Source: Engraulis encrasicolus
Lineage: Eukaryota > Chordata > Actinopteri > Clupeiformes > Engraulidae
Direction: 5' to 3'
Assembly (NCBI RefSeq): GCF_034702125.1
Contig: NC_085880.1
Coordinates: forward strand, 42,302,885 to 42,366,884
Length of the DNA: 64,000 bases
Under the pieces are notes generated by a model, which worked only from the letters and a program-made list of their open reading frames with translations, had not been told where the DNA came from and made no database searches. Of the stretch, positions 34,808 to 46,259 are shown piece by piece; position 1 is the stretch's first letter, and each line of letters begins with the position of its first letter. Both the position numbers and the translations under genes were made by a program.

Positions 34808-35007
34808 ATGCATCGTGGGAGGAGGTGAGCGGCTCGCTGGCGGACAGGAAGCAGCACCTGGAGGAGTCGTCGCGCATGCTGGAGCTCTTCCAGACGAACG
34901 AGCCGCAGCTACGTCAGTGGCTCCAGGAGAAGGAGCTGATGGCTGGGGTGCTGGGACCCCTCTCAGTCGACCCCAACATGCTCAAGATGCAGAAACAGCA
35001 AGTCCAG
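34808..35007 (+). CDS. dst: Spectraplakin exon 24
   Basis: The acceptor is CCACCCCAG and the donor GTGATG; 200 nt, ending phase 0. It reads [37 protein letters not shown] and on to KMQKQQVQ. Dystonin has [20 protein letters not shown] and NMLNTQRQQVQ. Confidence 0.95.
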
Positions 35008-35666
35008 GTGATGATCTGTTTTTTAAATAGGAAAAATATAAAATGAAATATGAATATATATGAATATATATATATATATATATATATGAATATATATATA
35101 TATATGAATATATATATATATACAAATATATACAAAATATAAAAATACATAACAAGCTCATGGCTGGGGTGCTGGGGCCCCTCTCAGTCGACCCCAACAT
35201 GCTCAAGATGCAGGTGCAGCAAGTCCAGGTGATGACCTGTTTAAATTGTAGAAATGTAAATAAAAAAATATAAAATGACCAAGTTCATGTAACTCAGTAA
35301 TGGAAAGTGAGATGGAAACTTTGTTTGATGCTAATCATGATCTGACACCTAAAGATGTTAAGCAGAAGCCACAGACGGCACAGCATGGCACCTCTATGTT
35401 TATCATCAAACATTTTATTTCATCATGTGCCAAACTTTTTTTCAGTATCGTCAGCAGGACCGTATTAAGACTCTTTTGTGCCCTCGGGCACTACACTTTG
35501 CGGGTGCCCCCTTTTATGAACAAAATTTGTGAAGTGTGTGTCATGTGGTTCCGCCTATTTGACTGTAAATGGTTGGCTCCCCTGGGCACTGTGCCAGTGG
35601 CCCTCATGGATAAGCCGGCCCTGATCATCAGTATTAATGCTTTACTCCCCTTCTGTGTCGCCTCAG
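35008..35666 (+). repeat. Intron 24 with (TA)n and a copy of the exon 24 end
   Basis: An AT/TATGAA array lies at 35050-35125. At 35156-35228 about 73 nt of exon 24 are copied (CTCATGGCTGGGGTGCTGG to CAAGTCCAG), followed by the same donor GTGATG and similar intron. The remainder includes a fragment with CCCTCGGGCAC at about 35485-35620. Confidence 0.92.
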
Positions 35667-35858
35667 ATTCTCCTGAAGGAGTTTGACAGCCGCACGCCGC
35701 AGTACGAGCAGCTGAAGGAGGCGGCGGCGGCCATCTTGAGTTCCTCGGGGGCGCAGGACCCGTCGGCCGCGGCCGTCAAGGACCAGCTGGCGTCCATCAG
35801 CCAGAAGTGGAAGGACCTGAGCGGGCAGCTGGGCCAGCGCGCCGGCCTCATCGACCAG
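35667..35858 (+). CDS. dst: Spectraplakin exon 25
   Basis: The acceptor is GCCTCAG and the donor GTGTTT; 64 codons. It reads ILLKEFDSRTPQYEQLKEAA and on to QRAGLIDQ. Dystonin has ILLQEFATRKPQYEQLTAAG. KWKDLSGQL is the Trp region of the repeat. Confidence 0.95.
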
Positions 35859-36261
35859 GTGTTTTATTTTATGCTGTTATGTGCAGGGGTGGAGGGATAT
35901 CACTGGAGGACAGGAACAGGATAAATAAGCTCATCAAGATAGCAGGGTTTATCACTGGTGTGTGTTTTAATTCGGTGGAGCAAATTTTAGAGGAGTGGAC
36001 AATGAGGAAGGTGAAAAGTATGCTGAGCATGGACAACCACCCACAAATAGTGACCACAAAGAGTGGCAAGAGCTAAAGGCTCCTCCTACCTATAGTAGGT
36101 GTTCCACCGAAAGGTTGAGAAGATCTAGAAGGTTTAGAAGAGTTTATTGTTTCTTATTTATTTATTTTTTAGCTCTTCTTTATTTATTATTTGTTCGTCT
36201 TGTCTGTGTGGATGACCAGGTGGCATTCAACTTTATTAATAAAGTCTCTCTCATCTCTCAG
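35859..36261. other. Intron 25
   Basis: About 400 bases of unique-looking sequence with no feature recognised, ending TCTCATCTCTCAG. Confidence 0.6.
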
Positions 36262-36565
36262 GCGGCGGGCAAGACAGGCCAGTTCCAGGAGCTGCTGCAG
36301 TCGCTGGCGGAGAGTGCCGGAACCCTGGAGGCCCAGCTAGAGGAGCAGAAGGCCCTGAGCTCGCAGCCCGACGCCGTCAAGAAGCAACTGGAGGCCACCA
36401 ACGACACCCTGGCTCGCCTGCGGGAGGAGAGGAAGAGGCTGAAGGAGGCGGAGACGCTGTGCGGAGAGCTCTCGGCCCTGGTGGCTGAGGAGTATCTCCG
36501 GGCCGATCTGGCCAAGCAGCTGGAGGGAGTCACCAAGCCTTTCAAAGCCCTGGAGGACAAAGCAG
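36262..36565 (+). CDS. dst: Spectraplakin exon 26
   Basis: The donor is GTGAGA; 304 nt, ending phase 1. It reads AAGKTGQFQELLQSLAESAG, ETLCGELSALVAEEYLRADL, then AKQLEGVTKPFKALEDKA. Dystonin has ALCEDLSALVKEEYLKAELS RQLEG. Its 3' edge is duplicated downstream. Confidence 0.94.
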
Positions 36566-37020
36566 GTGAGAGAAACTGCCTGCTTCTCACCTCACTTCAA
36601 CTCTGCTGCGGCTAGTTTGGAAAACCCAATGCAGATTTTTTTTTTTTTAAGGAATTAGTCCTCATCTCAAGGGGCAATCCTAAGAAAGAATTAGAATTTG
36701 AAAGAAGAATTTGAAAGAATTTTCTTCAATGGTGAAACTTCCGTCTTCATCTGATGAAGTCGGATGTTTCACCATCAAAACATGTCAGGTAAACTTTACA
36801 TGTCTGAAACAAAAGAAACTTGAACATTTGATATAATTCTAAGACATAAAGAACATCATACAACTAATTTGAATTTGAATTTGAATTTGAGTCACCAAGC
36901 CCTTCAAGGCCCTGGAGGACAAAGTAGGTGAGAGCAAACTGCCTGCCTGCTTCTCACCTCATTTCAACTCTGCTGCGTCTAGACTCTAGTTCAGAAAACC
37001 CAGTGGAGATTTTTTTTAAA
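36525..37020 (+). repeat. Duplication of exon 26 3' edge around a (GAATTT)n-tailed repeat
   Basis: The segment from GAGTCACCAAGCC through the donor and about 110 intron bases (to AAGGAATTA) recurs from 36889. The second copy is preceded by a dispersed element (about 36660-36888) ending in (GAATTT)n. The same element recurs at about 38245-38426. Confidence 0.88.
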
Positions 37021-37867
37021 GGAATTAATCCCGGGAAGTGACTAGACACTTTGTTTGAGTGATCAAAACATTATCTCTGTTTCCATCCATGGATTCCTTC
37101 CAGCCATGTAAACAAGCAAAGCCGCCTTACTTTAAAAGGTCAAATAGTCATTAATATTCTGTCACTATGTATGCTTTCCTAGCCTCACTCACTGTTGTTA
37201 ATGCCATAATTGTTATGACTATGGTGACATATGCTTTTAAGCAAGCAGCATAGGCTGCATTGTCTAGGCTCCTGTAAATAGTTTCCCCAGATTACTCAGT
37301 TTGATCTCACTCAATCTGTTGTGCAGATGGCTTGATATCTTCCATCATGCAGTAGATTTCTGTGTAACCCTTTTCGTATACCATATCTTGCAATCAAGGC
37401 GTATCTTAACTCATCAACTCAACATTCATTATTTGTGTGTAAATATTTAATTTGAAACTACAGTGATGATTCATTTTGTTTTGTATGCATGATGTGTATG
37501 TGTTTGCGTACTCCACTTAACCCTGTGCTAATGTACTTAGCATCAGCACTTGTTGTTCTGTTTATTTCCTGTGCAATTTGTATCCGCTAGTGATTTTGGC
37601 TACGACTATGTCCTCAATTGTAAGTCGCTTTGGGTAGCCCCTTAATGCCTCCAGTGGTACTCTGTCGTTGAAATGTTACCTACCACAGTACTACAATACT
37701 ATGACATAACACAGGGCCTTTGGTAATGCCCTACGACTTGGTCATTGCCATTCTGGTAACAGCAAATTTACAACGCCGTGTCTAAATGGGTTTAAAAAAA
37801 GGGTCTGCCAAAAGCAATGTAATGTAATGGGATGTGATGTTTTCTGAACTCGTTTTGCTTGTTGTAG
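37021..37867. other. Rest of intron 26
   Basis: Mostly unique-looking. A GTAGCCCCTTAATGC-family repeat at 37630-37790 lies about 80 bases before the exon 27 acceptor TTGTTGTAG. Confidence 0.75.
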
Positions 37868-38130
37868 GGAAACGTATCCAGCAGCTCAACTCGGCCTTCG
37901 CCAGCTCGCAGCAGTTCCACCAGACGTCCAAAGACTTCCAGGACTGGCTGGACAAGAAGCTGGAGGAGCAGTCCAAGCCGCAGCACATCTCGGCCAAGAC
38001 GGACGTCCTGCAGCAGTCCATCCAGGACCACGGCGACGTCCAGAAGGCGCTCGGCGAACAGGAGGAGCCCTACGGCACCATCATGAGAGAGGGAGAGGCC
38101 CTACTCCAGAGCACAGAGGGGGCGGAGAAG
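37868..38130 (+). CDS. dst: Spectraplakin exon 27
   Basis: The donor is GTACTA; 263 nt, ending phase 0. It reads GKRIQQLNSAFASSQQFHQT, DFQDWLDKKLEEQSKPQHIS and on to QSTEGAEK. Dystonin has ASSHQFQQMSRDFQAWLDTK and HPISAKLDVL. Confidence 0.95.
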
Positions 38131-38244
38131 GTACTATCTTGTACATCTCTTTTGTGTTTTTGAGATGGGGAAATGTGGGGAAGACCCTCAGTGTGTGTGG
38201 GTATGTGTATTTGTTATGTCTGTACTTTGAGAACCCTCTAGAAC

Positions 38245-38426
38245 GAGATGTTAATCTCAAGGGGCTATCCTAATAAAGCATTTGAATTTGAATCTTAACA
38301 TCTCAGGTAAAAGAAAACACGTTCACATGTCTGAAACAAAAGAAACTTTAAGATTTGATATTGGTAACTCCAAGACACAATGAACATCATACATCTAATA
38401 TTTTGAATTTGAATTTGAATTTGAAG
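38245..38426 (+). mobile_element. Dispersed repeat with (GAATTT)n tail supplying the exon 28 acceptor
   Basis: It shares CTCAAGGGGC, CATGTCTGAAACAAAAGAAA, GAACATCATAC and a terminal GAATTT array with 36660-36888. The array ends TTTGAAG, whose AG is the only in-phase acceptor for exon 28. The tandem hexamer tail resembles tails of some SINE/LINE families; the class is unassigned. Confidence 0.82.
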
Positions 38427-38651
38427 GTGGCGCTGCAGGGACAGCTGGCGGCCCTCAAGTCCAACTGGGAAGAGGTGAAGAAGTCCGCGTCGGAGAGGGG
38501 CGAGAAGCTCCAGGGCGCCCTGCAGCGGGCGCAGAAGTACGGCGAGCAGGCCGACAAGCTGAGCTCCTGGCTGGAGGAGACGCAGAGCCGCGCCGCCAGC
38601 GGGGTGAAGCTGAGCGCCAGCCCCGCAGAGGTGGAGAGCTCCTTGGCTCAG
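38427..38651 (+). CDS. dst: Spectraplakin exon 28
   Basis: 75 codons, donor GTGAAG. It reads VALQGQLAALKSNWEEVKKS, SSWLEETQSRAASG and on to VESSLAQ. Dystonin has ALQLQLNTIKTNWDTFNKQV. The acceptor (TTGAATTTGAAG) has no polypyrimidine tract, so the start is set by homology and phase. Confidence 0.88.
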
Positions 38652-38956
38652 GTGAAGGCCATGTTTAGTAAAAAAAAAAAGCCGCACTCCCGCATGAAAT
38701 TCTTGCCGTTTTAATCTTACTGGGTTAGCATGGCAGACAGACAGACATTTCGGCCTAAGCCTTTTTCAGCGTCTTTACAGAGAATGTAGGCAGGGTGGTT
38801 TTTAAAAAAGACCAGTCATGACGTCAGCTTATTGCTACATAAGCCGTGGGAAACAAAATATACACATGTGAATCATAAAGAAAATAACAATAAATGAAGA
38901 AAGAAACAAAACAAAAAATAGTAATAACATTTTGCATGCGTGTATCGTTACATCAG
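38652..38956. other. Intron 28 (305 bp), starts like exon 29
   Basis: The first 11 bases, GTGAAGGCCAT, match the first 11 of exon 29 (GTCAAGGCCAT) at 10 positions. The body has a poly-A run, (ACAG)n and TTTCGGCCTAAGCC, seemingly a repeat. Confidence 0.75.
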
Positions 38957-39325
38957 GTCAAGGCCATCCAGAAGGACGCGGACAAGCAGCGTGGGCAGCT
39001 GGAGACGCTCAAGACGGCGGCCGACAACCTCCTGGAAGTGGCCACCGCGGACAAGGAAGCCGTGGACGCGGAGAGGGCCGCTATCGAGAAGAGCTGGGAC
39101 GCGCTGAGCGAGGACCTGCAGGGCAAGAAGGAGTCGCTGGAGACGCTCGCGCAGAAGCTCAAGACATTCGGCGACACGCAGAAGCAGGCCAAGGAGCAGT
39201 TGGAGGGGGCCAAGAAGCAGCTGGAGAGCCACGCGGCCATGGGCGTCCAAGCCTGCAGCAACAAGAACCTCAGCAGCATGAGGAACCAGCAGAGGAGCCT
39301 GGAGGAGGTGCAGGGACAGATCAAG
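38957..39325 (+). CDS. dst: Spectraplakin exon 29
   Basis: The acceptor is TTACATCAG and the donor GTACAG; 123 codons. It reads VKAIQKDADKQRGQLETLKT, ADNLLEVATADKEAVDAERA and on to EEVQGQIK. Dystonin has LKSLQKEMDQHFGMVELLNN and SLLSVCEIDKEVV. Confidence 0.94.
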
Positions 39326-39737
<412 letters not shown>

Positions 39738-40025
39738 GAGCTGACGGGCCTTGCCCAGGGCCTGGTGGTGGACATGCCGGACGTGGAGGGAGTCACGGAC
39801 CTCCTGCTGCAGGCCGACAGCCTGGAGAAGGAGCACGGCTCCGTCAGCGAGGAGGTGTCGGACGTCTGCTCCACGCTGGAGGGCAAGCTGCAGGGCATCG
39901 GCCAGTTCCAGAACAACGTCCGCGAGATGTTCGGCACCTTCGCCGACCTGGACGACGAGCTGGACAGCATGCCGCCCGTGGCCCGCGACCTGGAGACCAT
40001 CCGGGAGCAGAAAGACGCAGTCCAG
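39738..40025 (+). CDS. dst: Spectraplakin exon 30
   Basis: The donor is GTAGGC; 96 codons. It reads ELTGLAQGLVVDMPDVEGVT, KLQGIGQFQNNVREMFGTFA, DLDDELDSMPPVARD and ends DAVQ. Dystonin has [20 protein letters not shown] and EFDDELDSMAPVGRD, very close. Confidence 0.96.
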
Positions 40026-40483
40026 GTAGGCGATATGACAAGTGGCAAAGAGGCATTAGTGTTGTTTTATTCTTTACATTATTGCATTCTAATTGTGCAC
40101 TTTATAAGAGTCTCATCAATGTGTTTACTTTTAATTAATGGCTAATTACATATTGCAAGTATATAAAATGCCATCCAGGTAAGGGGGTGGGCGATATGAC
40201 GATATTAAATCGTGAATCACGAAATCGAGTACAAGATGGTCTTGAATCTGCCAAAGTGGAGAAATCGTATACTAGATCGTCTTGCAGTGAGGATGTTTAC
40301 TATCAGTATCAGAGTGATCTGACGTCTACTTACTTAGCGTTGTTGTCTTCACTTTTATTCTTCACATTATTGTATTCCAATTGTGCACTTTACAAGAGAC
40401 TCATCAGTGTGTTTACTTTTAATGAATTGCTAATTATAAATTGCAAGTATATACAGTAAAATGCCTGTTTTCGTTCTGTCCAG
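40026..40483. other. Intron 30 with internal tandem duplication
   Basis: About 115 bases at 40056-40168 (TTATTGCATTCTAATTGTGC to GCAAGTATATAAAATGCC) recur at 40346-40463, period near 290 bp. Confidence 0.85.
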
Positions 40484-40819
40484 GGCTTCGTGGGTAAGCT
40501 GCAGGAGCTGATGTCCAACGCGGCCAACGCCAAGGACAGCTGCAAGAAGATGCTCCAGGCGGAGGCAGCGGAGGCCTCGCCGGACCTGCTGGGCGTCAAG
40601 AAGGACCTGGAGGCCCTCAGCAAGCAGAGCGGCAAGCTGATGGACCGCGCTCGCGGACGGGAGGAGCAGGTGCAGAGCACTCTGGGCCGCATGGAGGAGC
40701 TCCAGGGGAAGATGGAGGAGTTCACGGGGAAGCTGAAGAAGGCGGAGGACCAGGAGGATTCCCAGGGTCCTGTTGGAATGGAAACGGATGTCATCAACCA
40801 ACAGCTGGAGGCCTTCAAG
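40484..40819 (+). CDS. dst: Spectraplakin exon 31 (last before the 15 kb intron)
   Basis: The acceptor is TCTGTCCAG and the donor GTAAGG; 112 codons, phase 0. It reads GFVGKLQELMSNAANAKDSC, LLGVKKDLEALSKQSGKL, EDSQGPVGMETDVINQQ, ending EAFK. Dystonin has ESQGPVGMETETINQQLNMF then K. In long isoforms it should splice to 55870 (VFQKD), exactly the remembered dystonin continuation. Confidence 0.95.
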
Positions 40820-40980
40820 GTAAGGCTGAATGGTCTTTCATTTTTTTGTAGTGCTTGAGATGAATGTGTATTATCTAAATGTGACTACTGGTGGAGGCCT
40901 TCAAGGTAGGAGGCAAGGGTATTGTTGCGCTCTAGATGTTTTGAAAAATAAGCAGGTGTGTGGACCCAAAAGGTATAGAT

Positions 40981-41200
40981 CAGGGGTGGCCAACCAGTCG
41001 GAGACCAAGAGCCACATTTTGTAATGTGTCACAGCAAAGAGCCACATCGGCACACAAACATCACGCGGGCATATAAACATGCGCACACCCACCAACATGG
41101 GCATCACACATCCTTCTCGCACCACAGACCAGCATACACAACAACACATGGGTATGAACATCAACCATCTCTTCCTTTCACACACAGACACACAGACACA

Positions 41201-41262
<62 letters not shown>

Positions 41263-43058
41263 GTGTCAGATTGATGTTACACTCCAACTTAATGGCCTGA
41301 CTACAAGACAATCCTGAATATAAGATGACCCCCCCCCTCTTTTTGTTTTAACTGCCTCAATTTTTGGGGGGAAAAGGTTTTTTCAAGATAAAAATGTTGT
41401 TTTACATAAGAAGACAAGGGTACACAGGTCAAAATTATTTCATAAATTCTTTCATATTTTAATAAAAAACGTTTCACATCATAATTTCCATGAGCACTCT
41501 TTATAACAGAGCACGAAGTAACGCGGTCCAAAGATTCTCCGCCTCTTTTAGCTCATTCGGGGGTTAGGCGCACAGGCACCGCTTTCTTGCGCACCAGAGG
41601 TGGAACGTAACTAAGTATTTTTACTTCGTTACTGTACTTAAGTAGTTTTTTCTGGAATTTGTACTTACTTGAGTAAAAATAAAAATGCAGACTTTTACTT
41701 TTACTCAATTACATTTTTTGACAATTACTTGTACTTTCTACTCCTTACATTTCTAGGAGAAGACTTTGTTACTAGTTACATTTATCCTAGGTTTTCCTGT
41801 TGTGTTTCGTGGATATTTCAGTAGCCTCAGCTGCGGGCAGGGAGGCGGGACCAAGCCCCTCTTCCAAATTGACACCCAGACAGAAAATATACTTTTAAAA
41901 ACATTAACAGGACTCCATAGTCATGTTCAAATAGAACCGAAAACCGTTGCAGACACTTTTTCCTATTGGATCAAGTAGGTAGACATGGAGAAAGACAGCC
42001 ATTGCGTGAGTAGGCCTACTTGTACTTTTGTACTGAAAAGTACATTTAAAAGTTAGTACTTAGGACTTTTACTTAAGTACGTTTTTGGGAAACAACTTTT
42101 ACTTTCACTTGAGTAATTTTTTCGCAGGGTACTTCTACTTTTACTTAAGTACACAACTTCAGTACTTCTTCCACCTCTGTTGCGCACAGATGAGATGATC
42201 ATTGGATGCCTGACGACAACACCATCCGAAATTAACAAGGTGGTTCGTCAAATCGCCGTTCATTTTCCACATTAATGTTTCAGCGGGTGCTGACAGGGGG
42301 CCAGGGGAAAAGACCAAGTTTTCTTTTTGAGACTAAACTGAGTGCGGACAAGCGACAAGTCGATTTAAATTGTTTCCCACCTGCACGCTGTCTGCCTGCG
42401 CCGCTTTGACAATGGCTGATAAACCAGGGTAGAACATTATTTTTGGCGCTATTTTGTCTATAGCCCGCGAAAATAACACGATTTTAAACCAAAAACATAA
42501 TTTCACATTCGGGTCAATAGCCATGAACACTCCTCCTAACAGAGCGCAGAGATGGCTCCGCAGGACAGAGATTCTCGGCGCATCTCTGCTCCAGACGCCT
42601 TTCTCTTCATTATCATATCATTTGCACATTTATAACCGCCATATCCGAGCGATAGAATCTAATATGGACAGCACATTTTCTTGACCTTATTGAGGAGTGA
42701 TGGCAAAATCTTTCAGGTTAAAACATTTTTGCCGATATTTTGTTTAGTCAGCGAAAGACGCGGTCACTTTTTAAAGCGCTATTTTTAGAACATAGGCTTA
42801 AATCGCGTCTTGTAGGCTATTTGCAGTAACACATGTCACACATCAACGTGATCATTCAGGACACATTTAGCCAAGGCCTACTACAGTACCAAGACCACAG
42901 GGCACTTATTTGCCATAGTTCTAATCAACTTTGTGTGCGCAATTCTAATGCATATTGCCTATGGGACATAAACACAAACTTGGACATGAACGCAAGAGCC
43001 GCAAAACACCAGGCAAAGAGCCGCATGCGGCTCGAGAGCCGCGGGTTAGCCACCTATG
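40981..43058. mobile_element. 2.1 kb non-autonomous hAT (Charlie-like) element
   Basis: The left end is CAGGGGTGGCCAACC and the right end GGTTAGCCACCTATG, imperfect inverted repeats, flanked by GTATAGAT at 40973-40980 and 43059-43066. The terminal parts carry AGAGCCACAT and GAGCCGCATGCGGCTC, typical of such elements. No transposase ORF survives. It contains a (CA)n at 41206-41262 and a nested MITE. Confidence 0.93.
41595..42179. mobile_element. hAT-like MITE nested in the 2.1 kb hAT
   Basis: The ends are CAGAGGTGGAACG and CTTCCACCTCTG, with abundant TTACTTAAGTA-type motifs. It is flanked by TTGCGCAC on both sides (41587-41594, 42180-42187), an exact 8-bp duplication. Confidence 0.93.
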
Positions 43059-43066
43059 GTATAGAT

Positions 43067-43175
43067 CAAGGTGGGAGCAGGTTTGCACACGTGCTCTACT
43101 CTGCTCTGAGAAACTAAAACAAACTTTACTTGACGTTAGTGTCTTAATCAGTGTGCGAACCTGCTCCCACCTTGA
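43067..43175. repeat. Foldback repeat
   Basis: CAAGGTGGGAGCAGGTTTGC at the left is mirrored by CGAACCTGCTCCCACCTTG at the right, with a loop of about 65 bases. Class not assigned. Confidence 0.75.
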
Positions 43176-43730
43176 ACTGGCCTTCAAGGCAGGCTGAATG
43201 GTCTTTCATTTTTAGTGCTTGAGATGAATGAGTAGTATCTAAATGTGACTACTGGGAAACTTCAAAGCCATTGTTGTTGACTTTGGAAGTGTAATAGGGG
43301 AAAAAGCAAATGGGAAAAGTCTGGAAAAAAATATGCACAGATGTGTTATAGTCAATGGAAAGTATTTTTACATTGTTTTTGCAGATCCCTAAAAAGGTTT
43401 GTAGTATTAGTGTAGTATTCGGCAATTCCTGCAGATTGTTGTGTTCCATCTCAGAATCATAAAGTCACTTCAAAAGTGACATCTTTTAAGGTATTTAGAT
43501 CGGTTTCACTACTCAGCAGAAAATTACTCAGCAGAAAACCTGCTATTGTGTGTTCCTGCCTACATGTGTTTCGGTAGCTGGGAGCTCTGCATTGCCCAGT
43601 GTGCTGTATTGGTTTTGGTTGGTGGTGGAGGTTTTTTTGGCGAGCAGCTGGCGTTAACAAAAGAGAAGCCGGCCAAGAGCCCTTTGTTGTGGGTGACCGA
43701 GGAGCCAGCTGGGGAAGCAGCGGGGTGTCG

Positions 43731-44080
43731 TGTGTTCCACTGGCCCCAGTCAAAGGCCTGGGCTGCTCTGGGCACTGTGGATGGGGAGGATGGGGTGTTG
43801 TGTGTTTCACTGGCCCCAGTCAAAGGCCTGGGCTGCTCTGGGCTCTGTGGATGGGGAGGATGGGGTGTTGTGTGTTTCACTGGCCCCAGTCAAAGGCCTG
43901 GGCTGCTCTGGGCTCTGTGGATGGGGAGGATGGGGTGTTGTGTGTTTCACTGGCCCCAGTCAAAGGCCTGCGCTGCGCTGGGCTCTGTGGATGAGGAGGA
44001 TGGGGTGTTGTGTGTTTCACTGGCCCCAGTCAAAGGCCTGCGCTGCGCTGGGCTCTGTGGATGAGGAGGATGAGGAATGG
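43731..44080 (+). repeat. 70-bp minisatellite, five near-perfect copies
   Basis: TGGCCCCAGTCAAAGGCCTG recurs at 43741, 43811, 43881, 43951 and 44021. More diverged units continue to about 44440. Because 70 is not a multiple of 3, all three frames stay open and read the same peptide cyclically; I do not regard this as coding. Confidence 0.95.
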
Positions 44081-45485
44081 TGAGGGGGTTTGGGGGGGAG
44101 TGTGTGTAATGTGGCAGGCAGGGTCGCCTGCTAGGACCCTCTGTTAAAGGGGGTGTTGTTTCACTGGTCCCAGTCAAAGGCCTGGGCTCTGGGCACTGTG
44201 GATGAGGAGGATGGGGAGCGTTAGGGGTTTGGGGGAGGCTGTGCTCTGTGGATGAGGAGGATGGGGGAGTGGGAAGGGGTTTAGGGGAGGCTGGGCTCCT
44301 CTCTGTGGATGAGGAGGATGAGGAATGGTGAGGGGGTTTGGGGGGGAGTGTAATGTGGCAGGCAGGGTCGCCTGCTAGGACCCTCTGTTAAAGGGGGTGT
44401 CATGTGTTTCAGTAGCCCCCGTCAAAGGTTGCGCTCTGTGGATGGAGATGAGTTGAGTTGAGCTGAGCTGAGTTGAGCTGATGGATGTTGAGTTGAGAAG
44501 AGTTGACTTGAATTGACTGAATTTATCTCTTCGAAGGAGAAATTGTTTTGCTGCTATCTTACAAACCATGCATGCATAATTAGACATTAGAGAGACAGTA
44601 GCACTAGAAGTACTATGTATAATTAGTGTTTAACGGAGGGTGTGGGGGGGCAGGGAAGGTCTCCTGCTTGGCCCCTCTGTTGAAGGCTACTGGGGTATGG
44701 CAGCCCCCCGCCCCCCGCCCGCCCCGCGGTGCTGTGAGGGGTGAAAAGGCTGCCTGTTTCATTATTTAACCCACCAGCTAATTTGGTGGCCGCCCAAAGC
44801 ATCTGTTGTGGTTTAGTATCTCCCAGAACAGCTTCTTTCATCCATGCCTGACTCCTCTGAGGAAGGAGAAAGTGTTAATAAATGCATTTTCTTTTTTCAT
44901 TATGAATGCAGATGGGGTGGGGTTTTGCTCTCATGACCTTGCAAAAGTTTGATTCATCTTTTGTAACTTCAGTGGCAATGTGGTTTTGACTGTTTGCCTG
45001 TATTCATTTTGTGCTCTTTTGTGAAATCCCGTAAATGTGTAATTAACATGAATTCAAACTAATGTATAATGCATTTATATAGTGGTCACACATACACATA
45101 TGGAACTATTTTCCATGGTTTTTATAGCAAAATACAAAATTAAAAAGGACAAGAATATCTTTCATCCCTGATTTCACAGAGCCACACCTTCCCCACACAC
45201 AGTGTTTCTATTTTAATCTGTAAGTGAATCAGCAGAAACTAAGTTAAACCAAAATTAAAACGAAACAAGCCAGTGAAATCCACATGCAGCGTTGTGTCCT
45301 CCGATCATTCCTCTCTGTTGCTCTTTCACTTTTTAATCTGAGAGTGAACCTGCTGCTGCCGTGGCAACGTTTGCTATATTACCAGTCAGGGCGGGGTTAC
45401 GGCCGCTGTAATTCCCTACACTTCAGTTAACATCAAAAGGCACCTGGCTGTGCTCACAGCAGCAGCGGCAGTTTAGGTGATTGTG

Positions 45486-45595
<110 letters not shown>

Positions 45596-46023
45596 ATCAG
45601 CTGGGAGCTGAGAGGTTAGCTCCGTCCCTCTCCTCCCTTTCCTCCTCCTCCTCCCCCTCCTCCCTCTCCTCCCCTACTCCCCCTGCCTCCTCTTTTAGCC
45701 TGTGGGGGAAAGTTGACGTATCGTATCGTAGCGAGGCCGTCCTTGGTAAAGGAGCAGCGGATGGACACATCTGCCTCTGACCATGCAAATCCCTTTGTCA
45801 CGAAGTTATGCGGTCTGCACTGATCCTCAATCATGTACTACAGGGGTCTCCAGCTCCAGACTCGCAGGCGGAATTTAGCCCCCCCAGAACACCCCCATGC
45901 ACACACACACTCACCCAACCCTCCAGCCCAGTTCCCCAGCCTCCTCCTCTATCCAGTCTGCTTGTACTGCATGGTTCAAATTTCGTTTTCATTTTTTTCC
46001 CCTTCATATTTCTATGTGAACAT

Positions 46024-46259
46024 GAAGAGTTCAGATGCAAAATCCCCTAACTCCATTTCTGAAGACCTGCACTTCTATATTTTTAGAGAACCCCATTGTT
46101 GGTTTGGTTTACATTCATGTACTTGATAATACATATAAATAGTTATATTACATAAATAAAATAAAAATATATGGAATTTTGATAGCTTTGTATTAAATAA
46201 AAATGAATTAAGATTGTTTTCTGAAAAGGCACGTAGGGGGTTTTGCATCTGAACTCTTC
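46024..46259. mobile_element. MITE with about 20-bp inverted ends, copy 2
   Basis: Same family as 1281-1515, in the same orientation. The left end GAAGAGTTCAGATGC and the right end GCATCTGAACTCTTC are exact inverted repeats. Confidence 0.85.

Larger units (their letters stand above)
40893..43256 (+). repeat. Copies of exon 31 donor region flanking a hAT insertion
   Basis: GAGGCCTTCAAGG of exon 31 recurs at 40893-40906 (then GTAGGAGG) and GGCCTTCAAGG at 43179-43189. The second is followed by about 70 bases nearly identical to the start of this intron (GGCTGAATGGTCTTTCATTT to GTGACTACTGG). Confidence 0.85.

Noticed and set aside
43546..44083. Three overlapping frames of 117-172 residues
   Set aside because: They arise from a 70-bp minisatellite without stops; the frames are cyclic versions of each other.
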